The translations under genes and the position numbers were made by a program. The notes below the pieces were generated by a model that saw only the letters and a list, made by a program, of their open reading frames with translations, was not told the origin of the DNA and searched no databases. Shown piece by piece: positions 29,611 through 40,299 of a DNA stretch of 64,000 nucleotides (its first letter is position 1; every line of letters begins with the position of its first letter). This stretch comes from Sphaerulina vaccinii (taxonomy: Eukaryota; Ascomycota; Dothideomycetes; Mycosphaerellales; Mycosphaerellaceae): contig JAKUDP010000004.1 of NCBI GenBank assembly GCA_022570795.1, positions 744,001-808,000 of the forward strand. Reading direction: 5' to 3'.

Positions 29611-31131
29611 ATGCCTGAGAACGCAACTCTTCTCCAGGGCTTCGAATGGAACATCCCAGCCGACGGGAAGCACTACCAACGCTTGCTTAAAGCCTTGCCT
29701 AGTCTCAAGAATGCTGGGATAGACAACCTGTGGCTTCCACCAGGATGTAAAGCCTCGTCACCTGAAGGCAATGGCTACGATATTTACGACCTCTACGATC
29801 TTGGCGAGTTCGATCAAAAAGGAGGCAAGCGCACGAAATGGGGTACAAAAGATGAGCTGCTCGAATTAAGTGCTAAGGCAAAAGAGCTCGGCATTGGCTT
29901 GTACTGGGACGCTGTCCTCAATCACAAAGCCGGTGCAGACAAGAAAGAGAAAGCACATGCTGTCGAAGTTGACGATAACGATCGAACGAAGGAGGTCAGT
30001 GAGGCCTATGAGATCTCTGCTTGGCTTGGGTTCGATTTCCCGGGCAGAGGCGACAAGTACTCGAAACAGAAGTACCACTGGTATCACTTCTCAGGCACTG
30101 ACTGGAACGCTGCCAATGAGAAGAAGGCTATCTATAAACTGCGAGGAGAGGGAAAGAATTGGAGTGAGAGTGTGGACGATGAAGGAGGTAATGCCGACTA
30201 CATGATGTTCGCCGATATCGACTACTCGCATCCGGAAGTGCAAGAAGATGTGAAAGCTTGGGGCGAGTGGGTTGTTGAAGAGGTGGGCTTGAAAGGTTTC
30301 AGATTGGATGCTGTGCAACACTTCAGCGAGAGATTCACGAATGAGTGGGTTGATACTGTTCGTGAAAAGCATGGAAAGGAAATCTTCATGGTAGGAGAAT
30401 TCTGGACATCTGATCGAGACAACATGCTCAAGTGGCTGGACAAGATGGACCACAAGTTCGCATTGTTCGATGCGCCGCTACTCTACAACTTCAACCGCAT
30501 CAGCACGACTCCTGATTCTGATTTGCGCACGATTTTCGACAACTCGTTGACGAAAGCAGATCCCATCTCGAGCGTCACGGTGGTTATGAACCACGACACT
30601 CAACCAGGACAGACTATGGACACGCCAGTCGAAGGCTGGTTCAAACCTCTAGCATATGCGCTCATCCTGCTGCAAGACGCTGGCTACCCATGTCTCTTCT
30701 ATGGCGATCTTTATGGTCTGCAGGATGGCAACGAAGGCGCGAAAGCACAACCTCCTGCAGCAGATGGCAAGATCCCAGACATGGCTCTAGCGCGTAAGCT
30801 GTATGCTTACGGCAAGCAAGAAGAGTATCTGGATGACGCTAATTGCATTGGCTTTGTCAGACGAGGTAATGAGGATCATTGGGCTGGTGTGGCTTGCGTG
30901 ATGAGCAATAAAGGTCCTGGTGAGATCAAGATGGCTGTCGGTGAAATGCATGCAGGGCAAGTGTGGACTGATGTGCTCGGCTGGGAGCAAGGAGAGGTGA
31001 CGATTGATCAAGAAGGTTATGGATTGTTCAAGTGTGCTGGGACGAGCGTCAGTATCTGGGTCAGGAAGGATGCTGAAGGAAGAGACAGATTTCCTGTCAA
31101 GTTTGATTCTGATATATACAACAGCTGCTGA
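29611..31131 (+). CDS. Intracellular GH13 alpha-amylase
   Basis: A single exon of 506 residues. The start MPENATLLQGFEWNIPADGK is the classical GH13 subfamily 5 opening (LLQGFEW). The (beta/alpha)8-barrel regions are all present: DAVLNHK (region I), GFRLDAVQH with nucleophile D233 (II), VGEFW with acid/base E263 (III) and VMNHDTQ with D329 (IV). The usual Lys in region II (RLDAVKH) is Gln. There is no signal peptide, so it resembles the cytosolic alpha-amylases of filamentous fungi. These act on alpha-1,4-glucans inside the cell, for example in alpha-glucan wall synthesis or glycogen turnover. The length matches the subfamily. Domain C follows from about residue 400. Confidence 0.95.
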   Translation: MPENATLLQGFEWNIPADGKHYQRLLKALPSLKNAGIDNLWLPPGCKASSPEGNGYDIYDLYDLGEFDQKGGKRTKWGTKDELLELSAKAKELGIGLYWDAVLNHKAGADKKEKAHAVEVDDNDRTKEVSEAYEISAWLGFDFPGRGDKYSKQKYHWYHFSGTDWNAANEKKAIYKLRGEGKNWSESVDDEGGNADYMMFADIDYSHPEVQEDVKAWGEWVVEEVGLKGFRLDAVQHFSERFTNEWVDTVREKHGKEIFMVGEFWTSDRDNMLKWLDKMDHKFALFDAPLLYNFNRISTTPDSDLRTIFDNSLTKADPISSVTVVMNHDTQPGQTMDTPVEGWFKPLAYALILLQDAGYPCLFYGDLYGLQDGNEGAKAQPPAADGKIPDMALARKLYAYGKQEEYLDDANCIGFVRRGNEDHWAGVACVMSNKGPGEIKMAVGEMHAGQVWTDVLGWEQGEVTIDQEGYGLFKCAGTSVSIWVRKDAEGRDRFPVKFDSDIYNSC

Positions 31132-31190
31132 TTCCTTGAGCTGTAGGGTGGTTGAACTTGTGATCAAGCAATTTACTAGAGCACGATCTA

Positions 31191-32033
31191 ATGCAATCTA
31201 ATGAGACTTCAGACGCAAGACATCGCAAGTCTCCAGCGGTCGCAGCGAGTGAAAAGTCGCTAGATGCAGTACCTTGGACCGATGAGTCGTCCCACATCCG
31301 CTGCATGTCTTACTTACTTGGCTCAGCAGCTACGAAGTCTCTAGAACATCCTCAGCGCTACGATAAAGATCCAGCAGCTCCTCCAGCGAAGTCAGCATCA
31401 GAGGACGCGATGCTTTCTCCCACATCCAAGCTTGGACAAGAAACCATGATGCACTGGGCCACACAATATGCCGAACACTACGCAATCCGTCTCCAAACGA
31501 GAACAGCACTCCTCTCAGTAGTGCCCGATGCAAATGTTCCTGCTCCGCCTAAACCACAGTATGATCACATGGCAAGCTGGCTGAGGTTGGAGGAGGCAAC
31601 TAAGAATGCTTTGCCTAAGAGTTCTTGGCAAGTCCACGAAGTTGTCGGCCTCGCTGCGAAAGCTTTGACTGTAGCACCAAGCATGGCCTCTCAGCAGGAG
31701 AGCCATCATACACATGCACTACACAGATCACGCTACGATATGGCACGGAGGAGAGAGCGCAATCTATCCAAAACGAGTCCGCAACAGAGGAGGACGCAGA
31801 TCGAGACACCCTATGATGCCGTTACATTCTTCGAAGAAGAGCGATGTGATTCTGCTATCGGCCTTGCGCGCGAGGACGTCTCTGCTAGGGCTGATGAACC
31901 ACTAGCCACTCAACACTCCACATCAACAATTGCTACCGGTCATGGGAACGAAGCTTCAGACACCAGAGAAAGACTAGACTTGGCAGAATGGAGGAGACCG
32001 GCGTTGCTTGAGATATTTGGCGACTCCGGTTGA
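31191..32033 (+). CDS. Hypothetical protein (280 aa)
   Basis: A single open frame with ATG 31191, only 60 bp after the amylase stop. The N-terminal half is Ser/Ala/Asp-rich. The central part contains a helix-like KLGQETMMHWATQYAEHYAI and YDHMASWLRLEEATKNALPK. The C-terminal part is basic, then acidic (RYDMARRRERNLSKTSPQQR), ending WRRPALLEIFGDSG. I recognise no family, but the mixed helix/disorder composition is protein-like. It might instead start at a later ATG or share a transcript with the amylase. It is convergent with the next gene, 215 bp apart. Confidence 0.5.
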   Translation: MQSNETSDARHRKSPAVAASEKSLDAVPWTDESSHIRCMSYLLGSAATKSLEHPQRYDKDPAAPPAKSASEDAMLSPTSKLGQETMMHWATQYAEHYAIRLQTRTALLSVVPDANVPAPPKPQYDHMASWLRLEEATKNALPKSSWQVHEVVGLAAKALTVAPSMASQQESHHTHALHRSRYDMARRRERNLSKTSPQQRRTQIETPYDAVTFFEEERCDSAIGLAREDVSARADEPLATQHSTSTIATGHGNEASDTRERLDLAEWRRPALLEIFGDSG

Positions 32034-32248
32034 TCTGGACCGATACCCCGGCTGAGAAGCGGCGGCTGCGCAATGTGAGCATAACACACACAAGACCTGG
32101 TCTCTCCATTCCTGGAAAGCTGACACTTTGCGACTTTATTCTCCTTCTGTGTCCATACTTAGCGGTCGGAGACGTGGGAGAAAACGAGCTCTTGATATGG
32201 TGGATCGATCGTATGTACATAACACTCATCAGCCAAAAGAATGGATAA

Positions 32249-34189
32249 CTATATGGGTGGTCCCTCAGCAGACTTTCTCACCAACTTTACTCCTTTCACA
32301 GCAACTTTGACACTCGTCTTGGCGACCCACCAAGTACCCTTGACACCCATCCAGCCAAGTCCAAACACAGCTCTCGTGAAGCCAGGAAGCTCCTCTGGTT
32401 TCTCCTCTCTGATGGTCGGAGGAGCCACAGAAACCTCCTTGATTTCCTTCTTCTCTCTCCTGCGACTCAGGAAGCTTGTGCTAGAGCTCACAGAGCTTCG
32501 TCGTTTCGGCTTCTCAGCTTTCTTGACATTGGTAGGGCTCTGGTGTTGTATGGGTGGCGCTTCGAACGTGATCTGCTCCCTCACCAGCGCCTCATTCTCG
32601 ATAACAGCCACCGCAAGCAGTGCTGAAACGACAGTATCAACTACGAACCTCGAATCCAATGCCAAGAGGCCGGGTATATCAAGCACAGCAGCGTCATGCG
32701 CGAAGTCCAGAAACGCCAGGTTCAGCGTATCGGAAGCGACAGCAGCTGGTGTAGCCGACGGATGATGGAATGATATCTTGGCCGCCGAGCCCCCATTGCT
32801 ACGTTGCGATTTGGTGACAGTGATTGCACAAACGCCTAGTAGAGGGTGTTTGAGATCGTAGTGTGCTTCAACTGTGCTTGATAGGTTGTCACGTTTTCGA
32901 GACTTCTTGATGAGCGAGCAAGAGTAGTTCTGATGTGCCGATGTTACTGCATCTTGTGCAAGGCGTGCTGCTTCAATGGACTCGGCGTTGGGGTCAAAGG
33001 TTGCGATGTTCCGTGCTTCGGGAGAGTCTGCAATGGCTTCTATTGCAGCGATTGCTGCGGTTTTGGGAAAGATTGTTGTGATCTGTGGGACCTTGGACTG
33101 TGGGTCCTCGATTGGTAGTTCGAGCTGCGAGACTGGAGAGGAAGAAGGTGCTGTGGGACAGTGTCTTTGTAGCGCATAGCGCTTGGGTGTTGTGCCTGGT
33201 GTAGATTCGCGGGTCATAGAGTAGATGAGATCTTGGGGAGATGTGCCAATTGCAAGTTTGATGGCAGCGTCGGGTAAGCTTTGATACAGAGGAAACTGGA
33301 CTTTGCGCCCATCACATGGAAAGCTTTCGATCGAGGCTTTCCATAGTGCCTCGAGATCAGCATGTCCGGCTGCTGGTATGTGCTCGTAGCCGTCCACTAG
33401 GCCGACAGCCGAGTCGTAGCGTTTGAGAATTGGTTGCTGGACGGGACTGCTCACTACTGGGCTGGAGTATGCAGGTGGCGACATTGCGCGAGCTGTTGGA
33501 TAGTATGATTGTTGCTGCAATGGACGAGTAGGATCATACTGCGGGAAAATAGACCGTACGGGAGTCGTAAAGCCTGGACTCCTAGCCAGACTCTCTGTTC
33601 GGTAGCCATGCTTAGGAGAGCTTGAGCGGAAACTGGTCTTATCTGGTAGTGGAGAGACTGCGTCCTTCTCATCGACTGGGGTGATGAGCTCATGAGCGGC
33701 ACGTGTCGTGGTCTGAGTTGAGATGTTGGCTGGCCTGAGTCTTTGTCGTTGCGAAGCCGATGATAGACTTCTTCTTGGTGGTGTTGTAGAGCCAAAGTGT
33801 GTATTGTGCGGCAGTTCTGACAATTGATCTTCTCGTGCAATGAACTCGCCGACGGCATCAGGTCCTTCAATGATTGGACTTGATCTTCTTCTTGTACGAC
33901 TTGATCTCCGGATTGGTCCTCTAAGTGTGGAATCGGGAGATGTCATCGGTAGTGATGCGGGCGACTTAGGTGCTACTGTTGGATCACAGAACAAGGAGTG
34001 TTGGAAGGTCTCTTGTGCCGCTTGGATCTTCGGCTGAGCTGTTGAGGTGCCGACAACCTGGAATGCCACTCCATGCAGAGTCATTTCACCCTGCGCGTTG
34101 TGCACTTTGTCGGCTTTTCTGATAGAGCTCTGTCGTGGTGGCAGACCAGCTGCAGGCGACGGAAACAGAGTCAAATGAGTGGGTGCCAT
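32249..34189 (-). CDS. Large, mostly disordered protein of unknown function (646 aa)
   Basis: A single exon from ATG 34189 (MAPTHLTLFPSPAAGLPPRQ). Residues 1-330 are disordered and Ser/Pro/Arg-rich, with potential phosphosites such as RRSSRTRRRSSP, TPPRRSLSS and RSPGFTTPVRS. Residues about 340-560 are more ordered: an Ala-rich helical part (FPKTAAIAAIEAIADSPEAR), then alternating strands (AHYDLKHPLLGVCAITVTKS, AFLDFAHDAAVLDIPGLLAL). A Lys/Arg/Ser-rich linker follows, then the C-terminus FGLGWMGVKGTWWVAKTSVK, which looks amphipathic. The opening LTLFPSP is shared with mould proteins I remember as uncharacterised. The function is unknown; a cytosolic or membrane-peripheral regulator is only a guess. 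Confidence 0.75.
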   Translation of the reverse strand: MAPTHLTLFPSPAAGLPPRQSSIRKADKVHNAQGEMTLHGVAFQVVGTSTAQPKIQAAQETFQHSLFCDPTVAPKSPASLPMTSPDSTLRGPIRRSSRTRRRSSPIIEGPDAVGEFIAREDQLSELPHNTHFGSTTPPRRSLSSASQRQRLRPANISTQTTTRAAHELITPVDEKDAVSPLPDKTSFRSSSPKHGYRTESLARSPGFTTPVRSIFPQYDPTRPLQQQSYYPTARAMSPPAYSSPVVSSPVQQPILKRYDSAVGLVDGYEHIPAAGHADLEALWKASIESFPCDGRKVQFPLYQSLPDAAIKLAIGTSPQDLIYSMTRESTPGTTPKRYALQRHCPTAPSSSPVSQLELPIEDPQSKVPQITTIFPKTAAIAAIEAIADSPEARNIATFDPNAESIEAARLAQDAVTSAHQNYSCSLIKKSRKRDNLSSTVEAHYDLKHPLLGVCAITVTKSQRSNGGSAAKISFHHPSATPAAVASDTLNLAFLDFAHDAAVLDIPGLLALDSRFVVDTVVSALLAVAVIENEALVREQITFEAPPIQHQSPTNVKKAEKPKRRSSVSSSTSFLSRRREKKEIKEVSVAPPTIREEKPEELPGFTRAVFGLGWMGVKGTWWVAKTSVKVAVKGVKLVRKSAEGPPI

Positions 34190-35273
34190 AGTACCAGACT
34201 TTGGCCAGAAGACAATGTAAGAGAAGGGAATAGACCTAGGAAACTGCGTAGCAAGTATAGCGTAACTGAGGTCAGAAGCAAACTGAAGAGACGGTCGTAC
34301 TTACTCTCGTATATCAGCAATTCCGTACCGCCCGACAAGCGATGGTGATGCCAGTTCTGGGACGGACTATCGTGAGCACTTCCCAAACTGCACAGAATCA
34401 ATAGCGGCTCCAGGCCAGATAGCTGCTTCGCGCCGGATCAAACAAGAGGTGAAGTCGTGGTCAAGGACTAGCTTGCATCGAGGTCCTGTAGGGTAGCCTA
34501 TGGTATGCTGTGCCGCACGATGGAATACCTCGCCAAGATGCATGCATGGCGAAGTGAGGTGTGAATCCTAAGCGCCGACGCGTTTTACGCGCCCACTCCA
34601 CAGTGATATAGGCCATACTGCGATCTTTTATTGGCTGCGGCACTTGTATAATCGTGGTCGCATGATTCGAGCCGAAACGCATTGCTCGACGTGTGGATCA
34701 TGCATTCTCGTCCTGTCCTCGAGCGTGGCCTGTTCTGGGAGCTTGCTGGTGGTTGTCCTTTCGTGGCTAGTTGATAGGATCGCCACGTGCGCGTGCATAT
34801 GCTCCTGGAAGTGTGGACAAGCACAGACAGTAATGCATGCCAATGGCGACTACAGAGTCGTAGACTCGATGTTCGTGAGTTTAGTGCTGTTGGAGGAAGA
34901 TCACTACGAAGCGAGAGAAGGAAGACACTGGGATTAGTAAGCACGTCTTCAAGATGCAAGACGTTGAACAGATGGAGGTACGAATATGAAGATATATTGA
35001 TTAATTTCGATGTGCTAATGAATCTCCGTTGTCACTGCTTTCCCAACTTCTGGAGCAGTATTCATGTGGAGAGCCATAGTCGCTGCTATGCCAACCAAAG
35101 ACATCAATCAGCTCTCGCCACACCTACAGCGATCAAAAGTGCTCTCCGTTTCACCACAAGTCGCTGCATCTTAACTTTCTTTCGCTCCATCAGCTCAGTT
35201 TCTCACAACATGTCCCGCACATACGGTCTTGAGCTATATCTTGCTGTTTCAGAACAATCTTCTGATACAAAGA
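34190..35273. other. Gene-free region at the start of a gene-poor block
   Basis: Overlapping open frames on both strands have Cys/Arg/Trp-rich composition typical of chance translation. No supported gene. Confidence 0.5.
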
Positions 35274-35812
35274 CTACATTCGTGTGTCGGCAAGGCCGAT
35301 CATTCGTAGACTCTTCGTGTGGTCGAGGTGGTTCTGTTGCTGGGTCTGGTCGTGGCGAGCACGTTCCAGCTTGCGCCCTAGCAAATGGTAAAGATACATT
35401 AGCGACTATGCCTCGAATGTTGTAAATATGCGCTCGTTAAAGGTTACTTACCCTCAAACTTCAACTGCATATAGTTAGGCGTATAGTTATAGATGGTGAC
35501 CTCCTGCACTGTATAGCTACTAATAGATGACTCTGCTCGCATGTTGTAGACCTCTAGTCTCTTAAGAGCCATCTCTCGGGGCTGCTTAATGCCGCACTTA
35601 TATGCAGCCTTCACCTTATCGTTGCAGTGACAGCTAGTAATCTTTAGCTTGCTGTCGACTAGGGCCTGCAGAATCTCTCGCTTCTCTGCCGCTGTCGTGT
35701 CCTCAATGGATCGCAGAATCTCTTCCGAGGTTGCAGAGTTGTGCTCTCGAGGGTATTCGGCCTTATATAGGTCCTTTCCGTAGTACAGGAAAGGTCTAGG
35801 AAATATTGGATC
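35274..35812 (-). CDS. Small two-exon gene with atypical codon use, 5' end unresolved
   Basis: Exon 35812-35452 (361 nt, no internal ATG near its start) reads DPIFPRPFLYYGKDLYKAEY and 100 further residues, with charged, helix-like and Tyr-rich segments. It ends at a strong donor (GTAAGT). After a 74-nt intron with a CTAAT branch site and GCTAG acceptor, exon 35377-35274 adds RKLERARHDQTQQQNHLDHT and stops at TAG; 154 residues in total. Upstream, a well-placed ATG (35840, context AACAATGGCC) opens MANLWKRTL but is one base out of frame. Either a CTTAG acceptor at 35813-35817 marks a 5' intron, or a one-base frameshift has broken the gene. Four of nine Leu in the larger exon are CTA and six of ten Tyr are TAT, unlike the neighbours. 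No family recognised. Confidence 0.55.
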
Positions 35813-35840
35813 CTAAGGTGCGTTTCCAAAGATTGGCCAT

Positions 35841-38252
35841 TGTTTCGTTAGTTGTCGTAATGTGATCGTGTGGATGCCCGGAGGTGGAAATTGGTGGTAT
35901 GTGAGCAACAACGAGTGAAACTCGTGTTGGTTGAGAAGGTGTCAAAGGATGAGAGGGAGTATGGGCATGAAAGTGCTGTTGATATACTCGATAGCTTGAA
36001 CTGCGACCGGTCGCTGCAGTGGTGGTGTGAATCGAGCTCAACTCAGATGGTGTTGGCAGGAGTCTGCTGATCTCGCCCTACCTCCGCTGTCTACGTATGC
36101 TCTCAGTCTCACTACGAGTTCCGGTAGCTTCTCTTAGCCTTCGACCTCTGTCGAGATCCGCTGCAGAACAGCTTTGTCAGTGAGCAAGTTTGCTACTGGA
36201 GATCTGGAATGCGGCACAGTTCTGGCTCCAAAAGAGCAATAATGTATGGACGAAATAAAGCATGGGAGAGTTCATTGCGTGGTCACGCAGACTGAAGCTC
36301 AATTTCGCTTCTTCCTTTGCAACACAGTACCGCCACAGCAGACCCAAGTGTAGGATCTCCGAGCTGGATCAGGAGGCGTTGGGAGAAGGATGCAAAGGAC
36401 TGATTGCCACCACAAAGACGATCAAAGAGGTGCAAAGGCGCGACCAAAGAGGCAAGAAATGGAAACAGGTATCCAACAGCGAGATCAGAAAGAACACGGC
36501 CACACCTGATGCTAGAGCGTGCTCTTTGGCAGAGCTGCTGCCTAGGACGATGGCGAGCATTGCTACAGCCGATCAGGCTGTCCTGGATCTGCCAGCATCC
36601 TCAACAGATTGCACCAATACACGCGGGGAGTTGAGCGTGCCCAACACCTCAGCCTGCTGTGATTGTGCTTCGTGGGGCAGCTCCCTTACGCTCATGCCGC
36701 CAGTGCCAGTGCCAGTGCCAATCTCAGACTCCAGCAGTCGGGCCATATCAAGGTGGTCCATGATCTCAAATCTTCAACCTCTTCGCAATCCAGCAGGAGA
36801 TATGCTCTACCCATTAGCCAAGCAAGAAGATGATGTACATGACTTCGGGATCAGCGCCTCTTGTGGGTCGCTGGGTAGCAAATGGTCTCTTCTCTCTCTG
36901 TACTCACTGCCTGCTCAGAAGACGTGCGTGTAGTATGACTCTGCAAATAGATTCCCTTGGGCCGCGGCTCTTGCTGGACCGGTGCGCGCATTTGCACTGC
37001 ACAGCGCAACATGTCCTCGGGCTACGTCCGCGAGCGACGATGTCTGATCGGGCAGGCTTGCACCGCCTTTTGCCAGTGCTTGAAGCAGTCCAACAAAGTA
37101 CTGCGTCCCTTCACGACTCTCAGAATGGCTCAACTGCGCTGCAGTGAATAGGTGCGGCTCTCTGCACCACGCGCCTTCTACGACCTCATGCTGGGCTCAT
37201 TGTGGCCAAGCTAGCCCCTTAACACCATCATCGAAGTCATGATATAGACACTCTTTCAAGCCCAGAGATGATGTGGAGTTCAAGTTGATATACAAAGGCT
37301 GCCACTCTTCTTATAGGCCGTCCAGAGTGTGTGTCATCCACGAACTCATGCTCAGCTCATCGTGGGCGATGGTAGCAACACGATATCATTGGAACGTCAG
37401 CGCCGGGACCCAGTCGGGTGTCCAGAGATCGTCTGCGCTTCAGGCTTGGTCGGAGAAAGTCGAACGTGGACATGTTGGTAGTGGAAAGCACGAAGACAGG
37501 TGCAGGTGCAGTGTGGAGCGGCAGGTACAACCTTGGGACCCACACCAGGATCATGTCAGCAGCCGATTCGACCCCATGCCCATGCCCATGCTCTATGCAC
37601 TTCATCCTTTCATGGTATCGAGGCGTATCCTTTTGTCTCGATGCTCATGCTGCAGACTGTCTCCTACATCTGGTCTTTCCAGCCTTTCTAGGCTCGGCGA
37701 ATGCTGCTGCTCGACCACGTCCCATCGATCGTCCCACAGCCTAGCAAGCACGTCGCCATCGTCGCAGCGAGTATGCAGCCTCGAATTCGCATCTTGCTCC
37801 CACTGTTGCTGTCACGTCGAACGCAGGATGGTATTCTGTTCTCCTGGACCGAATGGAGACTCCTGTTCAAAGCGCGCTTCACGCAGATCTCATGACAAGA
37901 GTACGAAGAGGGCTTCAGCGCTGGTGGTTTGATCGGCAAAGCTCCACAGGAGCAGGAGATGGTGGTTGGTGAATGGTGGATGGCGGATGCAGCGACTGTA
38001 GCTTACCTCGCCCGAGAGGACATAGTCGCTGCCGCTTGAGCAATGGTGGCAAGTCGAACACGGCGTCGCATGGCATTTTTGCGGCCTGCGCATTTCTATC
38101 GCTGCCTTGAATGTGGTGAACATATGCCCGCAGACAGGGTTTCGTCGCACTTGAGTCTGTGACTGAGTGGAGCTTCTGGAGCAGGGCGACGGTGCCACAG
38201 GTTGCCGTGGGATCGAGATGAAGTCATCACAGTTAGTGAGGTCTTCATAGGT
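35841..38252. other. Gene-poor region
   Basis: A 223-codon plus-strand frame (36262-36933) and a 219-codon frame (37273-37932) are present but have Cys/Ser/Arg-rich, domain-free composition and no splice support. A minus-strand pair at 36761-36369 (MDHLDMARLLESEIGTGTGT and a hydrophobic segment) is interrupted by a stop. Simple repeats of CCAGTG (36700-36720) and CCCATG (37575-37592) occur. I call no gene. Confidence 0.45.
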
Positions 38253-38482
38253 GCTCCCTCGTGAAGGTGGTGCTGCGCCGGTGGTGATCCAGGACACGGC
38301 ATCGCTCGCACGCCGTAGCTGCTGTTGTCACAATTGCTGTCGCGCGAGACCTCGACTTCTCGCGGCATGGCGAGGCGGCTTCCCTTCGAGTGCTGTGGTG
38401 CATGGCGATGCTACGAGATGGTGTGATCGCGGCGCTGGTCGTACGTTGTCGCTAGCCGCAGATGCTGATGTTGTTGCGTGGA
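38253..38482 (+). repeat. Diverged tandem duplication, copy 1
   Basis: About 230 bp that recurs head-to-tail 258 bp further on. Shared landmarks are CCCTCGTGAAGGTGGTG, GGTGGTGATCC, GGACACGGCATCGCT, AGCTGCTGTTGTC, TTCGAGTGC and TGATGTTGTTG, in the same order. Both copies are translatable in the same frame (PREGGAAPVVIQDTASL and PRKGGGASVVILDTASL), so this may be a decayed repeat-protein gene. Confidence 0.7.
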
Positions 38483-38510
38483 AGAGACCAAGGCCGAGGT
38501 CGTTGGGGCT

Positions 38511-38733
38511 GATCCCTCGTAAAGGTGGTGGTGCATCGGTGGTGATCCTGGACACGGCATCGCTTCGCACGCCACAGCTGCTGTTGTCTCTGTCGCTGTT
38601 GCTCGAGAGTCCTACGGCTGGCTGTTCGCGAAATGGCTTCTCTTCGAGTGCGGTGGTGCACGAATGCTGCGAGATGGCGTTGCCGTGGTCGGGCCAGTGG
38701 CGGTCTGCTGTATGGTGATGTTGTTGGCGTGCA
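38511..38733 (+). repeat. Diverged tandem duplication, copy 2
   Basis: The second copy of the 38253-38482 unit, about 70-75 % alike by eye with small indels. The order of landmarks is unchanged. Confidence 0.7.
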
Positions 38734-39803
38734 GGTCACGGACAGGAGCTTCGAGACTGGAGCTTCGAGGGCGAACAGAGCCTCTTTGTCAAATGCGACT
38801 CGATGGTATCGAACAACAGTCTGAGAGCTGGACCACCCCAACGAGTGTGCGACGGACCATGCGGGCAAGGAGCGAGCATCACAAAGGGGAGCAAGTTGTG
38901 TACTGTACTGCACTGCTCCTTTCCTGTCGCCGCAAGCTCACTGCTGGACCCTGAGGCTCAGCCGGATATGAGCTTTATAATCAGCTGCAAGTTTGGAGTT
39001 TTCGTCCACCTGCCCGGAGGTGGACATCATATTGGTGAGTTAGTGCAAGTAACAGGCTTCCCGTGACATGACAGCAACCACTATGACTAGCCCAGAAACA
39101 GGTGGCACCTGCACTTCGGGCTAGTATGTTGTTCTGTACTCCCCATGTGCCTTCTTCGGAGAAGGGGAGTTTCTTTTGCATTTTGCTTGGAAGAGTGCTA
39201 TGGCTGCGATCGCGTTGGTGTTCCTCTGCTGATATCTGTACTTGCGAGGTTCGAAACAGGCGAACTCTGGGTGTGTTGATTCTTTTGCTTGGCATGCGAG
39301 GCCACGGCAGCAACATCACCACACACACCACACGCTGGACCTTCAGAAGGTGTAGAGGGCCATCACAGGAGCACTCTGGTGTTCCGCAGCTTTTTTACGT
39401 GTTGCTATGGCTTTAGTGTAGGTAAGTGTGAAAATTTGAGGAAAATCGAGACTTTCGCAGTTCAGGAAAGACTTCGAAGAAATCGCGATTTCGCAAAGCC
39501 ACCATCGACGTGCTCACGACGGCACAGATTTTGACGATTGCGCGAGATACACTGCGCGAACTTTACGTGTGCTGCACTTGCCAGGAGGTGTATCCGGATA
39601 ACACTCGAAAGCCGTTGGCTCAGGAGAAGCAAAGTTACAGGCGAGACGAGGAAGCAGCGCATGGCCTCCATCGACTGTCCAGGATCGACGGCACCGGCAT
39701 TGCCACCATTCGATTGCAGAGATGCTGCATGGGGCATATCTCATGTGCTTCTAATCAACATCAAAAAAGAAAACTTTCACTCGAACTCATCACCTCCGAA
39801 AAT

Positions 39804-39950
39804 GTTAGCAAAAGCTTGCACCAAATTGGCAAAAACGTATAGGCGCCACCCCACGGGAATGTCACTCACAGTTGCACCTTGGGTAATGAGCCCGACTGAT
39901 CATTGGTCGTTTCATTATGAGTAAGCAGTGTTTGCGACTGAATAAGAATA
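39804..39950 (+). repeat. Direct repeat of about 146 bp, copy 1
   Basis: It starts GTTAGCAAAAGCTTGCA, continues with GGCAAAAACGTATAGG and GCCACCCCACG, then CCGACTGATCATTGGTCG and ATGAGTAAGCAG, and ends GAATAAG. It matches 40155-40299 in the same orientation, offset by 351 bp, with about 85 % identity by eye. No terminal inverted repeat or coding frame is seen. Confidence 0.85.
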
Positions 39951-40154
39951 CCAACAGCTCTTCCAGACCCAGGAGCGCAGCGCAGTGCTCTGGGTCCCGA
40001 CGACGTACTGTATAGCTTGCTTGCTGTCGGCCACGATGGTATTCGAACGGGGGCTATCTCGTACTAGTACTGCGCTTGTGATCGGACTCAAAAAGAAAAG
40101 GTCCACTTGGAATTTCGAAACCCTCACTTTCGCGGAGGAATGGTCTCTCTACAC

Positions 40155-40299
40155 GTTAGCAAAAGCTTGCAATAGACTGGCAAAAACGTATAGGAGCCAC
40201 CCCACGAGAAATTCACTCACAGCACACCTTGGGATTGCCAGCCCGACTGATCATTGGTCGTTTCATCATGAGTAAGCAGCACGGCGCTTGAATAAGTAT
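40155..40299 (+). repeat. Direct repeat of about 146 bp, copy 2
   Basis: The second copy of the 39804-39950 element, same orientation. The 204 bp between the copies hold nothing recognisable. Confidence 0.85.

Noticed and set aside
36262..36933. A 223-codon plus-strand open frame
   Set aside because: No domain, no splice support, Cys/Ser-rich chance-like composition, and an overlapping minus-strand frame of equal quality.
37273..37932. A 219-codon plus-strand open frame
   Set aside because: Cys/Ser/His-rich, with repeats of Met-Pro from a CCCATG run. No support as a protein.
40020..40060. A tRNA-like TTCGAA box near the direct repeats
   Set aside because: The flanking bases cannot form a T-arm or an acceptor stem, and no A box lies at the proper distance.
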